The position numbers and the translations under genes are program-made. A stretch of 64,000 nt of DNA from NCBI RefSeq assembly GCF_030268085.1, contig NZ_BSDE01000005.1, positions 248,001-312,000 on the forward strand, written 5' to 3'. Below the pieces are notes generated by a model, which did no database searches, was not told the DNA's origin, and was given only the letters and a program-made list of their open reading frames with translations. This document shows, piece by piece, positions 42,594 to 50,728 of this stretch. The first letter of the stretch is position 1; each line of letters starts with the position of its first letter. This DNA is from Geothrix limicola. Its GTDB lineage: Bacteria > Acidobacteriota > Holophagae > Holophagales > Holophagaceae.

Positions 42594-44219
42594 TCAGCGT
42601 CCCGTGGGCGCGTTGTATTCGGCGTACGTGCCCTTGAAATCCTCGATGCCGTCATCCGTGAGGTGCCAGATGCGGGTAGCAACTTCGTCGATGATGTCCT
42701 CGTCGTGGGTCACCAGCAGGATGGTTCCCTCGTAGCGCTGCAGGGCGTCGTTGAGGGCGATGACGGCTTCCAGATCCAGGTGGTTGGTGGGTTCGTCCAG
42801 CACGAGGATGTTGGGCTTCTGCAGCATCAGCTTGCAGAAGAGCAGACGGCAGGACTCGCCGCCGCTCAGCACGTCGGTCATCTTGTTGCCTTCTTCGCCG
42901 CGGAAGAGCATCTGCCCCATGACGCCGCGGATCTGCTCCTTGGTGGCGTCGGGATCGAACTGGTGCAGCCAGGTGACGAGCTCGTAGCCCTTGGGGATGC
43001 TTTCCGCGAAATCCTGGGAGAAGTAGCCCACGTTGGCTTCGTGGCCCCACTTCACCTCGCCCGCATCGAGCTTCAGGCCGGCTTCGGTCACCTGGGGCGC
43101 GTTGGCCAGCAGGGCGTTGAGCAGCGTGGTCTTGCCAATGCCGTTGCGGCCCATGAGGGCCACCTTCTCGCCACGCTGCACCATGGCCGAGAAGCCCTTG
43201 ATGACTTCGTGACGCCCCCCTGTCCCATCTTTATCGGTGTCGTAGCCCTTCTTCACGCCTTCGAATTCCAGCGCGTAGCGGCCGCCGGGCTTCGCCTGGT
43301 TGAACTTGATGAAGGGGCGCTGGATGTTGCTGCGGGCCAGGTCGCTGGGCTGGAGGCGTTCGACTTCCTTCCGGCGGCTGTTCACCTGACTGCTGCGCGT
43401 GCCTGCGGCGAAGCGCTGGATGAACTCGTTCAGCTGGGCGATCTTCTTTTCGCGCTGGGCGTTCTCGGATTCGATGCGGCTGCGCACCTGGATCTTGGCC
43501 ATGACCATGTCGTCGTAGCCGCCGGTGTACTGGATGATCGTCTGGTAGTCGATGTCGGCGATGTGGGTGCAGACGTTGTTCAGGAAGTGGCGGTCGTGGG
43601 AGATGACCACCACGGTGCCCTTGTAGCGGCTGAGGAATTCCTCCAGCCAGTGGATGGAGTCCAGATCCAGGTGGTTGGTGGGCTCGTCCAGCAGCAGGGC
43701 CTCGGGGTTGCCGAAGAGGGCCTGGGACAGCAGCACGCGCACCTTCTGGCCGCCCTGCAGCTCGCTCATCTTGCGCTCGTGCAGCGCCTCGGGAATGCCC
43801 AGGCCATCGAGCAGCACGGCCGCATCGCTTTCTGCGGTATAGCCATCCTCGTCGGCCACGATGCCCTCGAGCTCGGCCACGCGCATGCCGTCCTCGTCAG
43901 TCATCTCGGCCTTTTCGTAGATGGCGTCGCGCTCCTGCAGCGCCTTCCAGAGCCCCGCATTGCCCATGATCACCGTGTCGATGACGCGGAACTGATCGAA
44001 GGCAAACTGGTCCTGACGGAGGATGCCCATCTTGCGGGGGCGGATCACATTGCCCTGCTGCTGCTCCAGTTCACCCGCGAGGATCTTCATGAACGTGGAT
44101 TTTCCCGCCCCGTTCGGACCCGTCAGGCCGTAGCGCCGGCCCGGGTTGAAGGTGGTGGTGACATCCTCGAAAAGGATCTTCGCGCCGTAGCGCATGGTGA
44201 CATTTTGAACTGCGAGCAT
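42594..44219 (-). CDS. ABC-F family ATPase (YbiT-like)
   Basis: 541 residues from the ATG at 44219 (GGAGA five bases upstream). Two ABC cassettes: GPNGAGKST and GRNGIGKTT as Walker A, and signatures LQGGQKVR (atypical first) and LSGGESCR. Walker B is LLDEPTNHLD and VLDEPTNHLD. The linker, with the RFAAGTRSSQVNSRRKEVERL segment, matches YbiT rather than Uup or EttA. The C-terminus is short, ending in FKGTYAEYNAPTGR. It is a second ABC-F besides the one at 15178, so the two have probably divided roles on the ribosome. Confidence 0.88.
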   Translation of the reverse strand: MLAVQNVTMRYGAKILFEDVTTTFNPGRRYGLTGPNGAGKSTFMKILAGELEQQQGNVIRPRKMGILRQDQFAFDQFRVIDTVIMGNAGLWKALQERDAIYEKAEMTDEDGMRVAELEGIVADEDGYTAESDAAVLLDGLGIPEALHERKMSELQGGQKVRVLLSQALFGNPEALLLDEPTNHLDLDSIHWLEEFLSRYKGTVVVISHDRHFLNNVCTHIADIDYQTIIQYTGGYDDMVMAKIQVRSRIESENAQREKKIAQLNEFIQRFAAGTRSSQVNSRRKEVERLQPSDLARSNIQRPFIKFNQAKPGGRYALEFEGVKKGYDTDKDGTGGRHEVIKGFSAMVQRGEKVALMGRNGIGKTTLLNALLANAPQVTEAGLKLDAGEVKWGHEANVGYFSQDFAESIPKGYELVTWLHQFDPDATKEQIRGVMGQMLFRGEEGNKMTDVLSGGESCRLLFCKLMLQKPNILVLDEPTNHLDLEAVIALNDALQRYEGTILLVTHDEDIIDEVATRIWHLTDDGIEDFKGTYAEYNAPTGR

Positions 44220-44429
44220 GGCTTCTCCGGAACCCTCCATGTTACCGCATGGCGCCGGTCCGCCCCAGGACGAAGCCGCGCTCGCACCATTGCTCTCTTC
44301 TTAGAGGGCTGAATACTCATCAGCAGCTCTATCACTCTTTTTTCTTGACGACCCAGTTGTAGCAACAGCATCCTTTCAGCACTCCAAATCCACCAAGTCG
44401 CTTCACCGCCACCTTCCACAGGAGGAACC

Positions 44430-44948
44430 ATGCGGATGCGCACCCCCCTTCCCTTCGTCCTCGCGGGCCTTCAGATCCTCGCCGCGGGCGAGACCAAGGC
44501 CCCCGAAGCCGCCGTCCTCAAGGCCCAGTTCCAGAAGGCCCACACCGCCTTCGCCAAGGCCTTCGACCACAAGGATCTGGATGGCTTCATGTCTCATTTC
44601 ACGGCGGATATCGCCTACCAGGAAAAGGACGGCACGAAGCGCGACTTCGCCGGACTCAAAACCTTCATGAAGGGCCTCATGGACTGTCTCGAGAAGACCC
44701 ACAAGCACGTCCACACCGTGCACAGCGTGACGGTGGATGGCGCGGAGGCCCATGCGAAGGTCAGTGAAACCTGGTCTTTCGACATCGTGGACCGCATCTC
44801 GATGTTCGGGCCCAAGGACGCACCCCACAAGATCGCCGGGGAAGAGGCTTACGACGAGACCTGGGTGAAAGACGGGAATGACTGGAAGGTGAAGGCCACC
44901 ACCATGACCCAGGAGAAGATGATGGTGGACGGCAAGCCAGCCCAGTAA
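44430..44948 (+). CDS. Exported SnoaL/NTF2-like protein
   Basis: 172 residues after a strong GGAGG. A signal-like N-terminus (about 1-19) and a conical alpha+beta NTF2 fold are suggested by FAKAFDHKDLDGFMSHFTADIAYQEKDG and by the closing DETWVKDGNDWKVKATTMTQ, the pattern of DUF4440/SnoaL-like proteins. These fold into a pocket for small ligands and are often of unknown function. A strong terminator follows. Confidence 0.7.
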   Translation: MRMRTPLPFVLAGLQILAAGETKAPEAAVLKAQFQKAHTAFAKAFDHKDLDGFMSHFTADIAYQEKDGTKRDFAGLKTFMKGLMDCLEKTHKHVHTVHSVTVDGAEAHAKVSETWSFDIVDRISMFGPKDAPHKIAGEEAYDETWVKDGNDWKVKATTMTQEKMMVDGKPAQ

Positions 44949-44960
44949 GGCCGGGAAGCC

Positions 44961-44998
44961 CACGCAGAAACGGCGCCGAACGGCGCCGTTTCTGCGTG
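44961..44998. terminator. Terminator between the NTF2-like gene and ssb
   Basis: A long stem (44961-44977 with 44982-44998; GAAACGGCGCC arms) with a four-base GAAC loop. It serves the rightward gene and probably also the leftward ssb gene. Confidence 0.8.
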
Positions 44999-45011
44999 GT
45001 GGGGAGGCCGA

Positions 45012-45482
45012 TCAGAACGGGATGTCGTCATCCGGGAAGCTGCCGCCGCCCGCGGGGCTGGGGGCGCCGTGATCCTCGAAATCCTGGGAACCACCACCGG
45101 AGGCGCGGCCACCGTAACCACCCGAATCACGCCCACCGCCGCCCTCATCCATGCGGCCAAGCATGACAAAGTTGTCGCAGCGGATGTCGCAAGCGGTCTT
45201 CTTCACGCCGGCCTGGTCGGTGTACTCGCGGTACTGGATGCGGCCCTCGATCATCACCTGCTTGCCCTTGCGCAGGTACTTCTCGGCGATCTCAGCCTGC
45301 TTGCCCCACACGACGATGTTGTGCCACTCGGTCTTGCTCTGCTTCTCGCCGGACTGGTTCTTCCAGGTCTCGGTGGTGGCGACAGAGAAGCGGGCGACGC
45401 TCTGGCCCGAGGGCGTGGCCTTCAGTTCTGGGTCGCGGCCCAGATTCCCGATGAGCATGACTTTGTTCAATGAACCGGACAT
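45012..45482 (-). CDS. ssb: Single-stranded DNA-binding protein
   Basis: 156 residues from the ATG at 45482, with GGAGG in place; an in-frame longer start at 45521 is rejected. OB-fold 1-110: SLNKVMLIGNLGRDPELK, and YRKGK-type KGKQVMIEGRIQYREY. A Gly/Ser-rich linker leads to the acidic tip DDDIPF, the docking site for RecO, PriA and other repair proteins. RecO is encoded at 11576. Confidence 0.92.
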   Translation of the reverse strand: MSGSLNKVMLIGNLGRDPELKATPSGQSVARFSVATTETWKNQSGEKQSKTEWHNIVVWGKQAEIAEKYLRKGKQVMIEGRIQYREYTDQAGVKKTACDIRCDNFVMLGRMDEGGGGRDSGGYGGRASGGGSQDFEDHGAPSPAGGGSFPDDDIPF

Positions 45483-45581
45483 GACGTCCTCCTTATGTAT
45501 CGGCGGAGCTCTCCGCCTCACCGTCGACTCAGACCATCTGAGGGGGTGGTAGGGTGTTGAGGATTCCGCCGAGGGAAAGTC

Positions 45582-46325
45582 ATGTCAAGCGGCAACTCAA
45601 AGCTCCTCCTTAGCTGCAAAAACAAGTCCGGTGCAGAGAAGCATTACCTTCCCGCCCTCGGCATGGCCGGCTGGACCGGCCCCATCCACCTGGTGGCCCC
45701 CGGGGATCCCCTCCCCGACCTGGCTGAGGTCGCGGGCCTCCTGCTCACGGGCGGCTACGACATCCATCCCTGCCATTGGAACGGAGACGAGCCCCTGCAT
45801 CCCAAGGCCGAGGTGGACGCGGATCGCGATGCCTTCGAAATTCCCCTCGTGCGCGCCGCCTGGGAGCGGGACCTGCCGATCCTCGGCATCTGCCGCGGCG
45901 AGCAGGTGCTCAACGTGGCCCTGGGCGGAAGCCTGATCCAGGACATTCCCGACCACTACGGATGCGAGCCGACGCGCCATCAGCATGGCACCTCCGACGT
46001 TCCAGAGATGCACCATCGCGTCCAGTTGGCTCCCGGTTCCCGCCTGCGAAGCCTGCTGGGCGAGGATGTCTTCCTCGTGAACAGCCGCCACCACCAGGCC
46101 GTGAAGCATGTGGCGCCGCCCCTCGCGGCCGTGGGTTGGCACCTGGATACCACCCACACGGAAACCGGCCCCATCGTCGAGGCCATCGAAGCCATCGATC
46201 CCAGGCGCTGGGTCTTCGGCGTGCAGTGGCACCCGGAGAACCTCGTCACGCTCAAGGGCCCCGCCGGAGACGCCGCGCGCGATCTGTTCCGGGCCTTCAT
46301 CCGCGAGGCCGCGGGCCGCCCGTAG
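45582..46325 (+). CDS. Class I glutamine amidotransferase-like hydrolase (peptidase C26, PuuD type)
   Basis: 247 residues. The nucleophile is C104 (LGICRGEQVLN), with H/E in VQWHPENL near 221-225 completing the triad. The DLAEVAGLLLTGGYDIHP strand and the RHHQAVKH segment are of the gamma-glutamyl-GABA hydrolase group. This fits hydrolysis of gamma-glutamyl amides such as gamma-glutamyl-GABA, but no polyamine genes are next to it. It is divergent from ssb. Confidence 0.82.
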   Translation: MSSGNSKLLLSCKNKSGAEKHYLPALGMAGWTGPIHLVAPGDPLPDLAEVAGLLLTGGYDIHPCHWNGDEPLHPKAEVDADRDAFEIPLVRAAWERDLPILGICRGEQVLNVALGGSLIQDIPDHYGCEPTRHQHGTSDVPEMHHRVQLAPGSRLRSLLGEDVFLVNSRHHQAVKHVAPPLAAVGWHLDTTHTETGPIVEAIEAIDPRRWVFGVQWHPENLVTLKGPAGDAARDLFRAFIREAAGRP

Positions 46326-46439
46326 CCTTCAACGCACCGTCATCGGAACGCTTGCGCGAAGACCCGCGCCAGCACTGTAGATAACGCATATATCTTCAAT
46401 GAAGAACGGGTCTCATTTTTTATTCCTTCTTTCTGGAAA

Positions 46440-46596
46440 TGTGATCTAATCACGCACCACTACCCCCTTGTTCTTCTTTCCCACTCGGAGGCCTGAGGCC
46501 GATATCGATGGGCTTTGACTCCCGCTCCTGCTGGGCTCCCCCGGGCCCGGGATCGCGGAGGAAACCTGGTTCCCACTTGCGCGGTTCTAGCCGCGC
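46440..46596 (+). promoter_or_regulatory. Palindrome and long leader upstream of the TonB-dependent receptor
   Basis: TGTGATCTAATCACG (46440-46454) holds a perfect GTGAT-CTA-ATCAC palindrome. A leader of about 160 nt follows with GC-rich inverted repeats, ending in a GCGCGG/CCGCGC hairpin (46579-46584 with 46591-46596) 18 bp before the start codon. No known riboswitch was recognised. Confidence 0.5.
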
Positions 46597-46614
46597 CATG
46601 ACAGGAGTCTACCT

Positions 46615-49512
46615 ATGAGGTTCTCTTTCTCGAAGCTGACGGCCGTCGCCGTCCTCTTGGCGAGCGGCGCGACCATCTCCTACGCCCAGACGGCCACCAC
46701 GGGCGCCTTCCAGGGCGTCGTGACCGACACCTCGGGAGCACCCCTCGCCGGGGCCATCATCCGGATGACCTCCTTCCAGGTCACCCGGACCGCGACGACC
46801 GATGCGGAGGGAAAGTTCCACGCCGGGCTCATGAACGCGGGCACCTGGCAGGTCACGGTGACCAAGGCCGGCTACACCTCGGGCACCCAATCCGTCGTCC
46901 TCGGCATCAATGAATCCCGGGTGCTGAACTTCAAGCTGCCCAAGGAAGGCGGCGCCACCGTCGAAGTGGTGGGAACCGCCTCCATCGTCGACGCCAACAG
47001 CACGACCACCGGCCTCAACGTCAGCATTGATGAACTCTCCGCCATTCCCGCAGGCCGCACGGCCAATGAACTCGCCTTCCTCTCCCCGGGCGTCGCCAGC
47101 GGCGGCACCACGTTCGGCAGCAGCGTGCCGGGCCTCGGCATCTCCATCAACGGCGCTTCCGGTGCTGAAAACTCCTTCATCGTCGACGGCCTCGTCACGA
47201 ACGATTTCCGCTACGGCGGCACGGCCACCAACCTGCCCACGGAATTCATCGAATCCATCGACGTGCAGACCGGCGGCTACAAGCCGGAATTCAGCGCCCT
47301 TGGCGGCGTGTTCAGCGTCGTCACCAAGTCGGGCTCCAACGATTTCCGGGGCTCTGCCTGGACGAGCTTCGAACCCCTCAGCATGCAGGCCGTGAACAAG
47401 AAAAACGGCTACTTCACACAGGCCGCCCTCTTTGCGGGCCCACCCGTGCGCGATCCCATCAACAACGGCGACAGCGCCGCCCGGGAACGCACCGAGATCG
47501 GTGCTACTGCCGGTGGCGCCTTCATCAAGGACAAGCTCTTCTACTTCGTGGGCCTCAATTCCATCGGCAGCAAGTCCGACCCCTTCAAAAACTTCACCGA
47601 TGTCGAAGTGGGCCAGCGCAAGGAGACCGACACCAGCGTCACCGCCAAGGTCAACTACTTCCTGAACACGGACCAGCAGCTGACCTTCAGCTACTTCGGC
47701 AACACGGTCACGGACGATGCGCCCAATGACCGCACGGCGCAGTTCGGCGACGCGGATACCTCCTTCAAGCACACCATCACGTCGAGCAACTACAGCCTCG
47801 TCTACGACTGGACCATCCAGAGCAATCTGGTGATGAGCGTGAAAGGTGGTCTGGCCAAAATCCATGACACGGTGGACCTCGGCAGCCCCAACCTCGGTCA
47901 GATTCTGGATAGCCACTGGTACAACGGCGGCGGCGGCGGAACCGGCACTCCCCTCCAACAGCAGAACCCTTACATCCGGGGGGGCTTCGGCCGCTACAAC
48001 CCGAACGAGGAAGGCAAGACCACCCAGTTCAAGGCCGATCTCAGCTGGATCCTGGGCAGCCATAGCCTCAAGTTCGGCGCCTCCACGTTGCAATCCGACT
48101 ACCACCGCACGGCGGCCACTTCTGGAGGCGGCTGGTACATCATCCGGGCCGCGGGAGACCGCATCGACAAGCGCTGGCAGACCGACGATTCCACCGTCAA
48201 GGCCGAGTTCAACGCCTACTACATCCAGGACACCTGGGACCTCACGCCCAACCTCAAGGTCTTCTACGGAGTCCGCTACGAGACCCAGGCCCAGAAGGAT
48301 CCCCATGGCGTGACCTTCATGAAGTTCGACAACTTCTCGGACTACACCCAGCCCCGCATCGGCTTCACCTGGGATCCCGAAAAGGATGGCAAGACCAAGG
48401 TGAGCGGCAGCTTCGCGCGCTACTTCGAGCAGGTTCCCCAGCGCCTGGCGGCCCGCGTCTACGGCAACGAAGTCTACCTTCGGAACCGCTACACCAACGG
48501 CTCGGGCAATCAGACCTTCGTCTACAGCTCGACTGGCGTTGGCACCTACTCGGGCACGCCAGGCGTCACGGACTTCGCCACGCCCTACTCGCGCGATCCC
48601 ATCGCCGAAGGGACCAAGCTGCCCCGCCGCACGGAGTACACCCTCGGCTACGAGCGGACCATCCAGGAAGGCCTGACGGTAGGCATCCATGGCAAACACC
48701 GCACCATGGACAACATCCTGGAAGACAGCACCATCCGCGGCCCCCTCGGCGACCCCGGCACCAATTACGCCTACGATCTGCAGGAACGCGCCATCCTCTG
48801 GAACCCCGGCCGGAACGTCTCCTGGACCGACCAGAGCGGCCAGCACTACTCGAACGTGCCCACCTACTTCGATCCCGCGAAGAACACCTATGATTCGCTG
48901 GACTTCACCCTCGTCAAGCAGACCAAGCGTTCCTACCTGAGCTTCAGCTACACCTGGAGCCGCTCCGAAGGCAACTACGAGGGACTGGTCACCTCCAGCA
49001 ACGGCCAGGCCGACGCCAGCATCACGGCCTCCTTCGACGAATGGCCGTACGTGGGCTACGGTCCCCTGCCCCTGGACCGCACCCACATCGCCAAACTCTT
49101 CGCCTCCCGGAACTGGGATCTGGGCCCCGGCGTCTTCACCTGCGGCATCAACTGGTCCTATCAGACCGGCACGCCCATCAGCCGCTTCGACGACGGTTCC
49201 TCCAGCAACCCGCCCCTCCCCGACGTGGGCGGCTACGGCAATGCCACGCCTGAGAACATGATCCTCGGTCAGTACGGCCGCACCCCAGCCACGAACAACA
49301 TCGACCTGAAGCTGGACTACTCCTGGAACATCGTGCCCAAGGTCAAGGTCAGTCCTACGGTGGATGTCTACAACCTGGCCAACTCCCGCATGGCCACCCG
49401 GGTCCTGCAGCAGGCGACGGATTCGGGCGGCAACCCCGATCCACGCTACGGCTACGCCACGGATTGGCAGCGCGGCCGGCGGGTGCGCTTCGGCGTGAAG
49501 GTCACCTTCTAA
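46615..49512 (+). CDS. TonB-dependent receptor with carboxypeptidase-like N-terminal domain (Oar type)
   Basis: 965 residues. The signal peptide (about 1-25) is followed by a carboxypeptidase regulatory-like domain (30-110: GAFQGVVTDTSGAPLAGAIIRM, AGTWQVTVTKAGYTSG). A plug domain (115-230) has NELAFLSPGVASGG and FIVDGLVTNDF. A 22-strand barrel follows, ending in RRVRFGVKVTF with C-terminal Phe. The protein is the size of the acidobacterial/Bacteroidota Oar-like receptors. The energy would come from TonB. The transported compound is unknown. Confidence 0.9.
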   Translation: MRFSFSKLTAVAVLLASGATISYAQTATTGAFQGVVTDTSGAPLAGAIIRMTSFQVTRTATTDAEGKFHAGLMNAGTWQVTVTKAGYTSGTQSVVLGINESRVLNFKLPKEGGATVEVVGTASIVDANSTTTGLNVSIDELSAIPAGRTANELAFLSPGVASGGTTFGSSVPGLGISINGASGAENSFIVDGLVTNDFRYGGTATNLPTEFIESIDVQTGGYKPEFSALGGVFSVVTKSGSNDFRGSAWTSFEPLSMQAVNKKNGYFTQAALFAGPPVRDPINNGDSAARERTEIGATAGGAFIKDKLFYFVGLNSIGSKSDPFKNFTDVEVGQRKETDTSVTAKVNYFLNTDQQLTFSYFGNTVTDDAPNDRTAQFGDADTSFKHTITSSNYSLVYDWTIQSNLVMSVKGGLAKIHDTVDLGSPNLGQILDSHWYNGGGGGTGTPLQQQNPYIRGGFGRYNPNEEGKTTQFKADLSWILGSHSLKFGASTLQSDYHRTAATSGGGWYIIRAAGDRIDKRWQTDDSTVKAEFNAYYIQDTWDLTPNLKVFYGVRYETQAQKDPHGVTFMKFDNFSDYTQPRIGFTWDPEKDGKTKVSGSFARYFEQVPQRLAARVYGNEVYLRNRYTNGSGNQTFVYSSTGVGTYSGTPGVTDFATPYSRDPIAEGTKLPRRTEYTLGYERTIQEGLTVGIHGKHRTMDNILEDSTIRGPLGDPGTNYAYDLQERAILWNPGRNVSWTDQSGQHYSNVPTYFDPAKNTYDSLDFTLVKQTKRSYLSFSYTWSRSEGNYEGLVTSSNGQADASITASFDEWPYVGYGPLPLDRTHIAKLFASRNWDLGPGVFTCGINWSYQTGTPISRFDDGSSSNPPLPDVGGYGNATPENMILGQYGRTPATNNIDLKLDYSWNIVPKVKVSPTVDVYNLANSRMATRVLQQATDSGGNPDPRYGYATDWQRGRRVRFGVKVTF

Positions 49513-49533
49513 ATCCCACCTGTCGTACCCTTG

Positions 49534-49563
49534 AGAACGCCCCGGCTCGCGCTGGGGCGTTCT
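49534..49563 (+). terminator. Terminator after the receptor gene
   Basis: AGAACGCCCC (49534-49543) pairs with GGGGCGTTCT (49554-49563), followed by TTCATG. Confidence 0.8.
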
Positions 49564-49582
49564 TTCATGTGCTGGAGTGACC

Positions 49583-50365
49583 ATGTCCATCCGCTTCGAG
49601 ATCCACGGCCGCATCGCCACGCTGACGCTGGACCGCCCGGACAAACTGAACGCCCTGGTGCCCGAGATGAAGGCGGGCTTCGAGGATGCCCTCGCCCGGG
49701 CCGCCGAACCCGACGTGAAAGTGCTGCTGCTGCGGGGTGCGGGGCGGGCCTTCTGCGCGGGCGGCGACATCGGCTGGATGGCCCAGGCGCTATCCGAAGG
49801 CCGCTGGGAGGAAATGGAAACCCTGCTGGATCTGGGCGCTTCCGTGGCCCACGGCCTGGCCACGCTGCCCAAGCCTGTGGTGGCCGTCGTGCAGGGGCCT
49901 GCGGCCGGCGCGGGCATGAGCCTGGCGCTCGATGCGGACCTGCGCATCGCCACACCGGAAGCCAAATTCAGCATGGCCTTCGTGAAGATCGGCCTGCACC
50001 CCGACTGGGGCGGGAGCGTCGGCCTTTCGCGTCTGGTGAATCCCGCCATCGCCGCCGAACTGATGATGACGGGCGACACCCTCGACGCCTCCCAGGCCAA
50101 AGCCCTCGGCCTCGTAAACCAGGTCGTGCCCGCGGACCAGCTGGAGGGCGCCGTGGAAAGCCTGGCCCGCCGCCTCGCCGCAGGGCCCGCCGAAACCTTC
50201 GCCCGCATCAAGACCACCCTGCTGCGCAACCAGGGCCTGGATGCGGACAGCCTCCGCCGCCGCCTCGAAGCCGAGGGCGCCCAGATGAAAGCCGCCATGC
50301 GCCATCCGGACGCCAAGGAAGGCTTGGCGGCCTTCCTCGAAAAGCGGGCGCCGCACTTCGAGTGA
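49583..50365 (+). CDS. Enoyl-CoA hydratase/isomerase family protein (crotonase)
   Basis: 260 residues from the ATG at 49583 (GGAG upstream; the GTG at 49577 is rejected). The oxyanion holes are in AFCAGGDIG (57-65) and QGPAAGAGMSLALDADLRIA (about 107-126). The catalytic loop reads LHPDWGGSVGLSRLVN, with Asp in the place of the second hydratase Glu, as in isomerase- or PaaG-like members. It may therefore shift double bonds rather than add water. No beta-oxidation partners lie near it. Confidence 0.85.
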   Translation: MSIRFEIHGRIATLTLDRPDKLNALVPEMKAGFEDALARAAEPDVKVLLLRGAGRAFCAGGDIGWMAQALSEGRWEEMETLLDLGASVAHGLATLPKPVVAVVQGPAAGAGMSLALDADLRIATPEAKFSMAFVKIGLHPDWGGSVGLSRLVNPAIAAELMMTGDTLDASQAKALGLVNQVVPADQLEGAVESLARRLAAGPAETFARIKTTLLRNQGLDADSLRRRLEAEGAQMKAAMRHPDAKEGLAAFLEKRAPHFE

Positions 50366-50404
50366 GTCAGGCCCGGGCGGATCGCATCACCATGAAAAAA
50401 CATT

Positions 50405-50423
50405 CAAAGATGCGATATCTTTG
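50405..50423 (+). promoter_or_regulatory. Palindrome upstream of the small Cys-rich gene
   Basis: CAAAGAT (50405-50411) and ATCTTTG (50417-50423) with a 5-nt centre. It ends 5 nt before the ATG, where a ribosome site should be, and could be an operator or a translation-blocking hairpin. Confidence 0.45.
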
Positions 50424-50428
50424 TATCT

Positions 50429-50716
50429 ATGCCCCCCACCCTCACCATCTGCGCCGACTGCGAACGCCATGCCCTTCGACGACCCCGGCTGGGCAAGGCG
50501 ATGACCGAGGCCCTGGTCTGCCTGACACGCCTGCTCCTGAGCCGCAAGCGACTTCAGGGACTGGAGGTCGTACGGGAATCCTGCCTCCTGAACTGTCCCC
50601 TCGGAAGGATCTGCGTGGCCATGAAGCGCGGCGACGTGGAGGTGCGTCACCACCTGTCGCCGGATGATGACCTGAAGGCTGTGGCGGCGAAACTGGCGGG
50701 CACCGCCAAGGGCTGA
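50429..50716 (+). CDS. Small Cys-rich protein, DUF1636/[2Fe-2S] ferredoxin-like
   Basis: 95 residues. C8 and C11 (ICADCERH), then CLLNCPLGRIC (52-62), give five cysteines placed like those of DUF1636 and thioredoxin-like [2Fe-2S] proteins. The DLKAVAAKLAG end is the usual terminal helix. It probably binds a metal or cluster. No Shine-Dalgarno precedes the ATG; a palindrome ends just upstream. Confidence 0.6.
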   Translation: MPPTLTICADCERHALRRPRLGKAMTEALVCLTRLLLSRKRLQGLEVVRESCLLNCPLGRICVAMKRGDVEVRHHLSPDDDLKAVAAKLAGTAKG

Positions 50717-50728
50717 AATCCGGGCTGA

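Noticed and set aside
46455-46614. A cobalamin riboswitch in the receptor leader
   Set aside because: The B12-box and the GCCACTG element are not found; only generic GC hairpins are present.
46609-50403. A 1264-codon open frame opposite the TonB-dependent receptor
   Set aside because: It mirrors the codon structure of the receptor and the crotonase on the other strand; composition is low-complexity and no motif appears.
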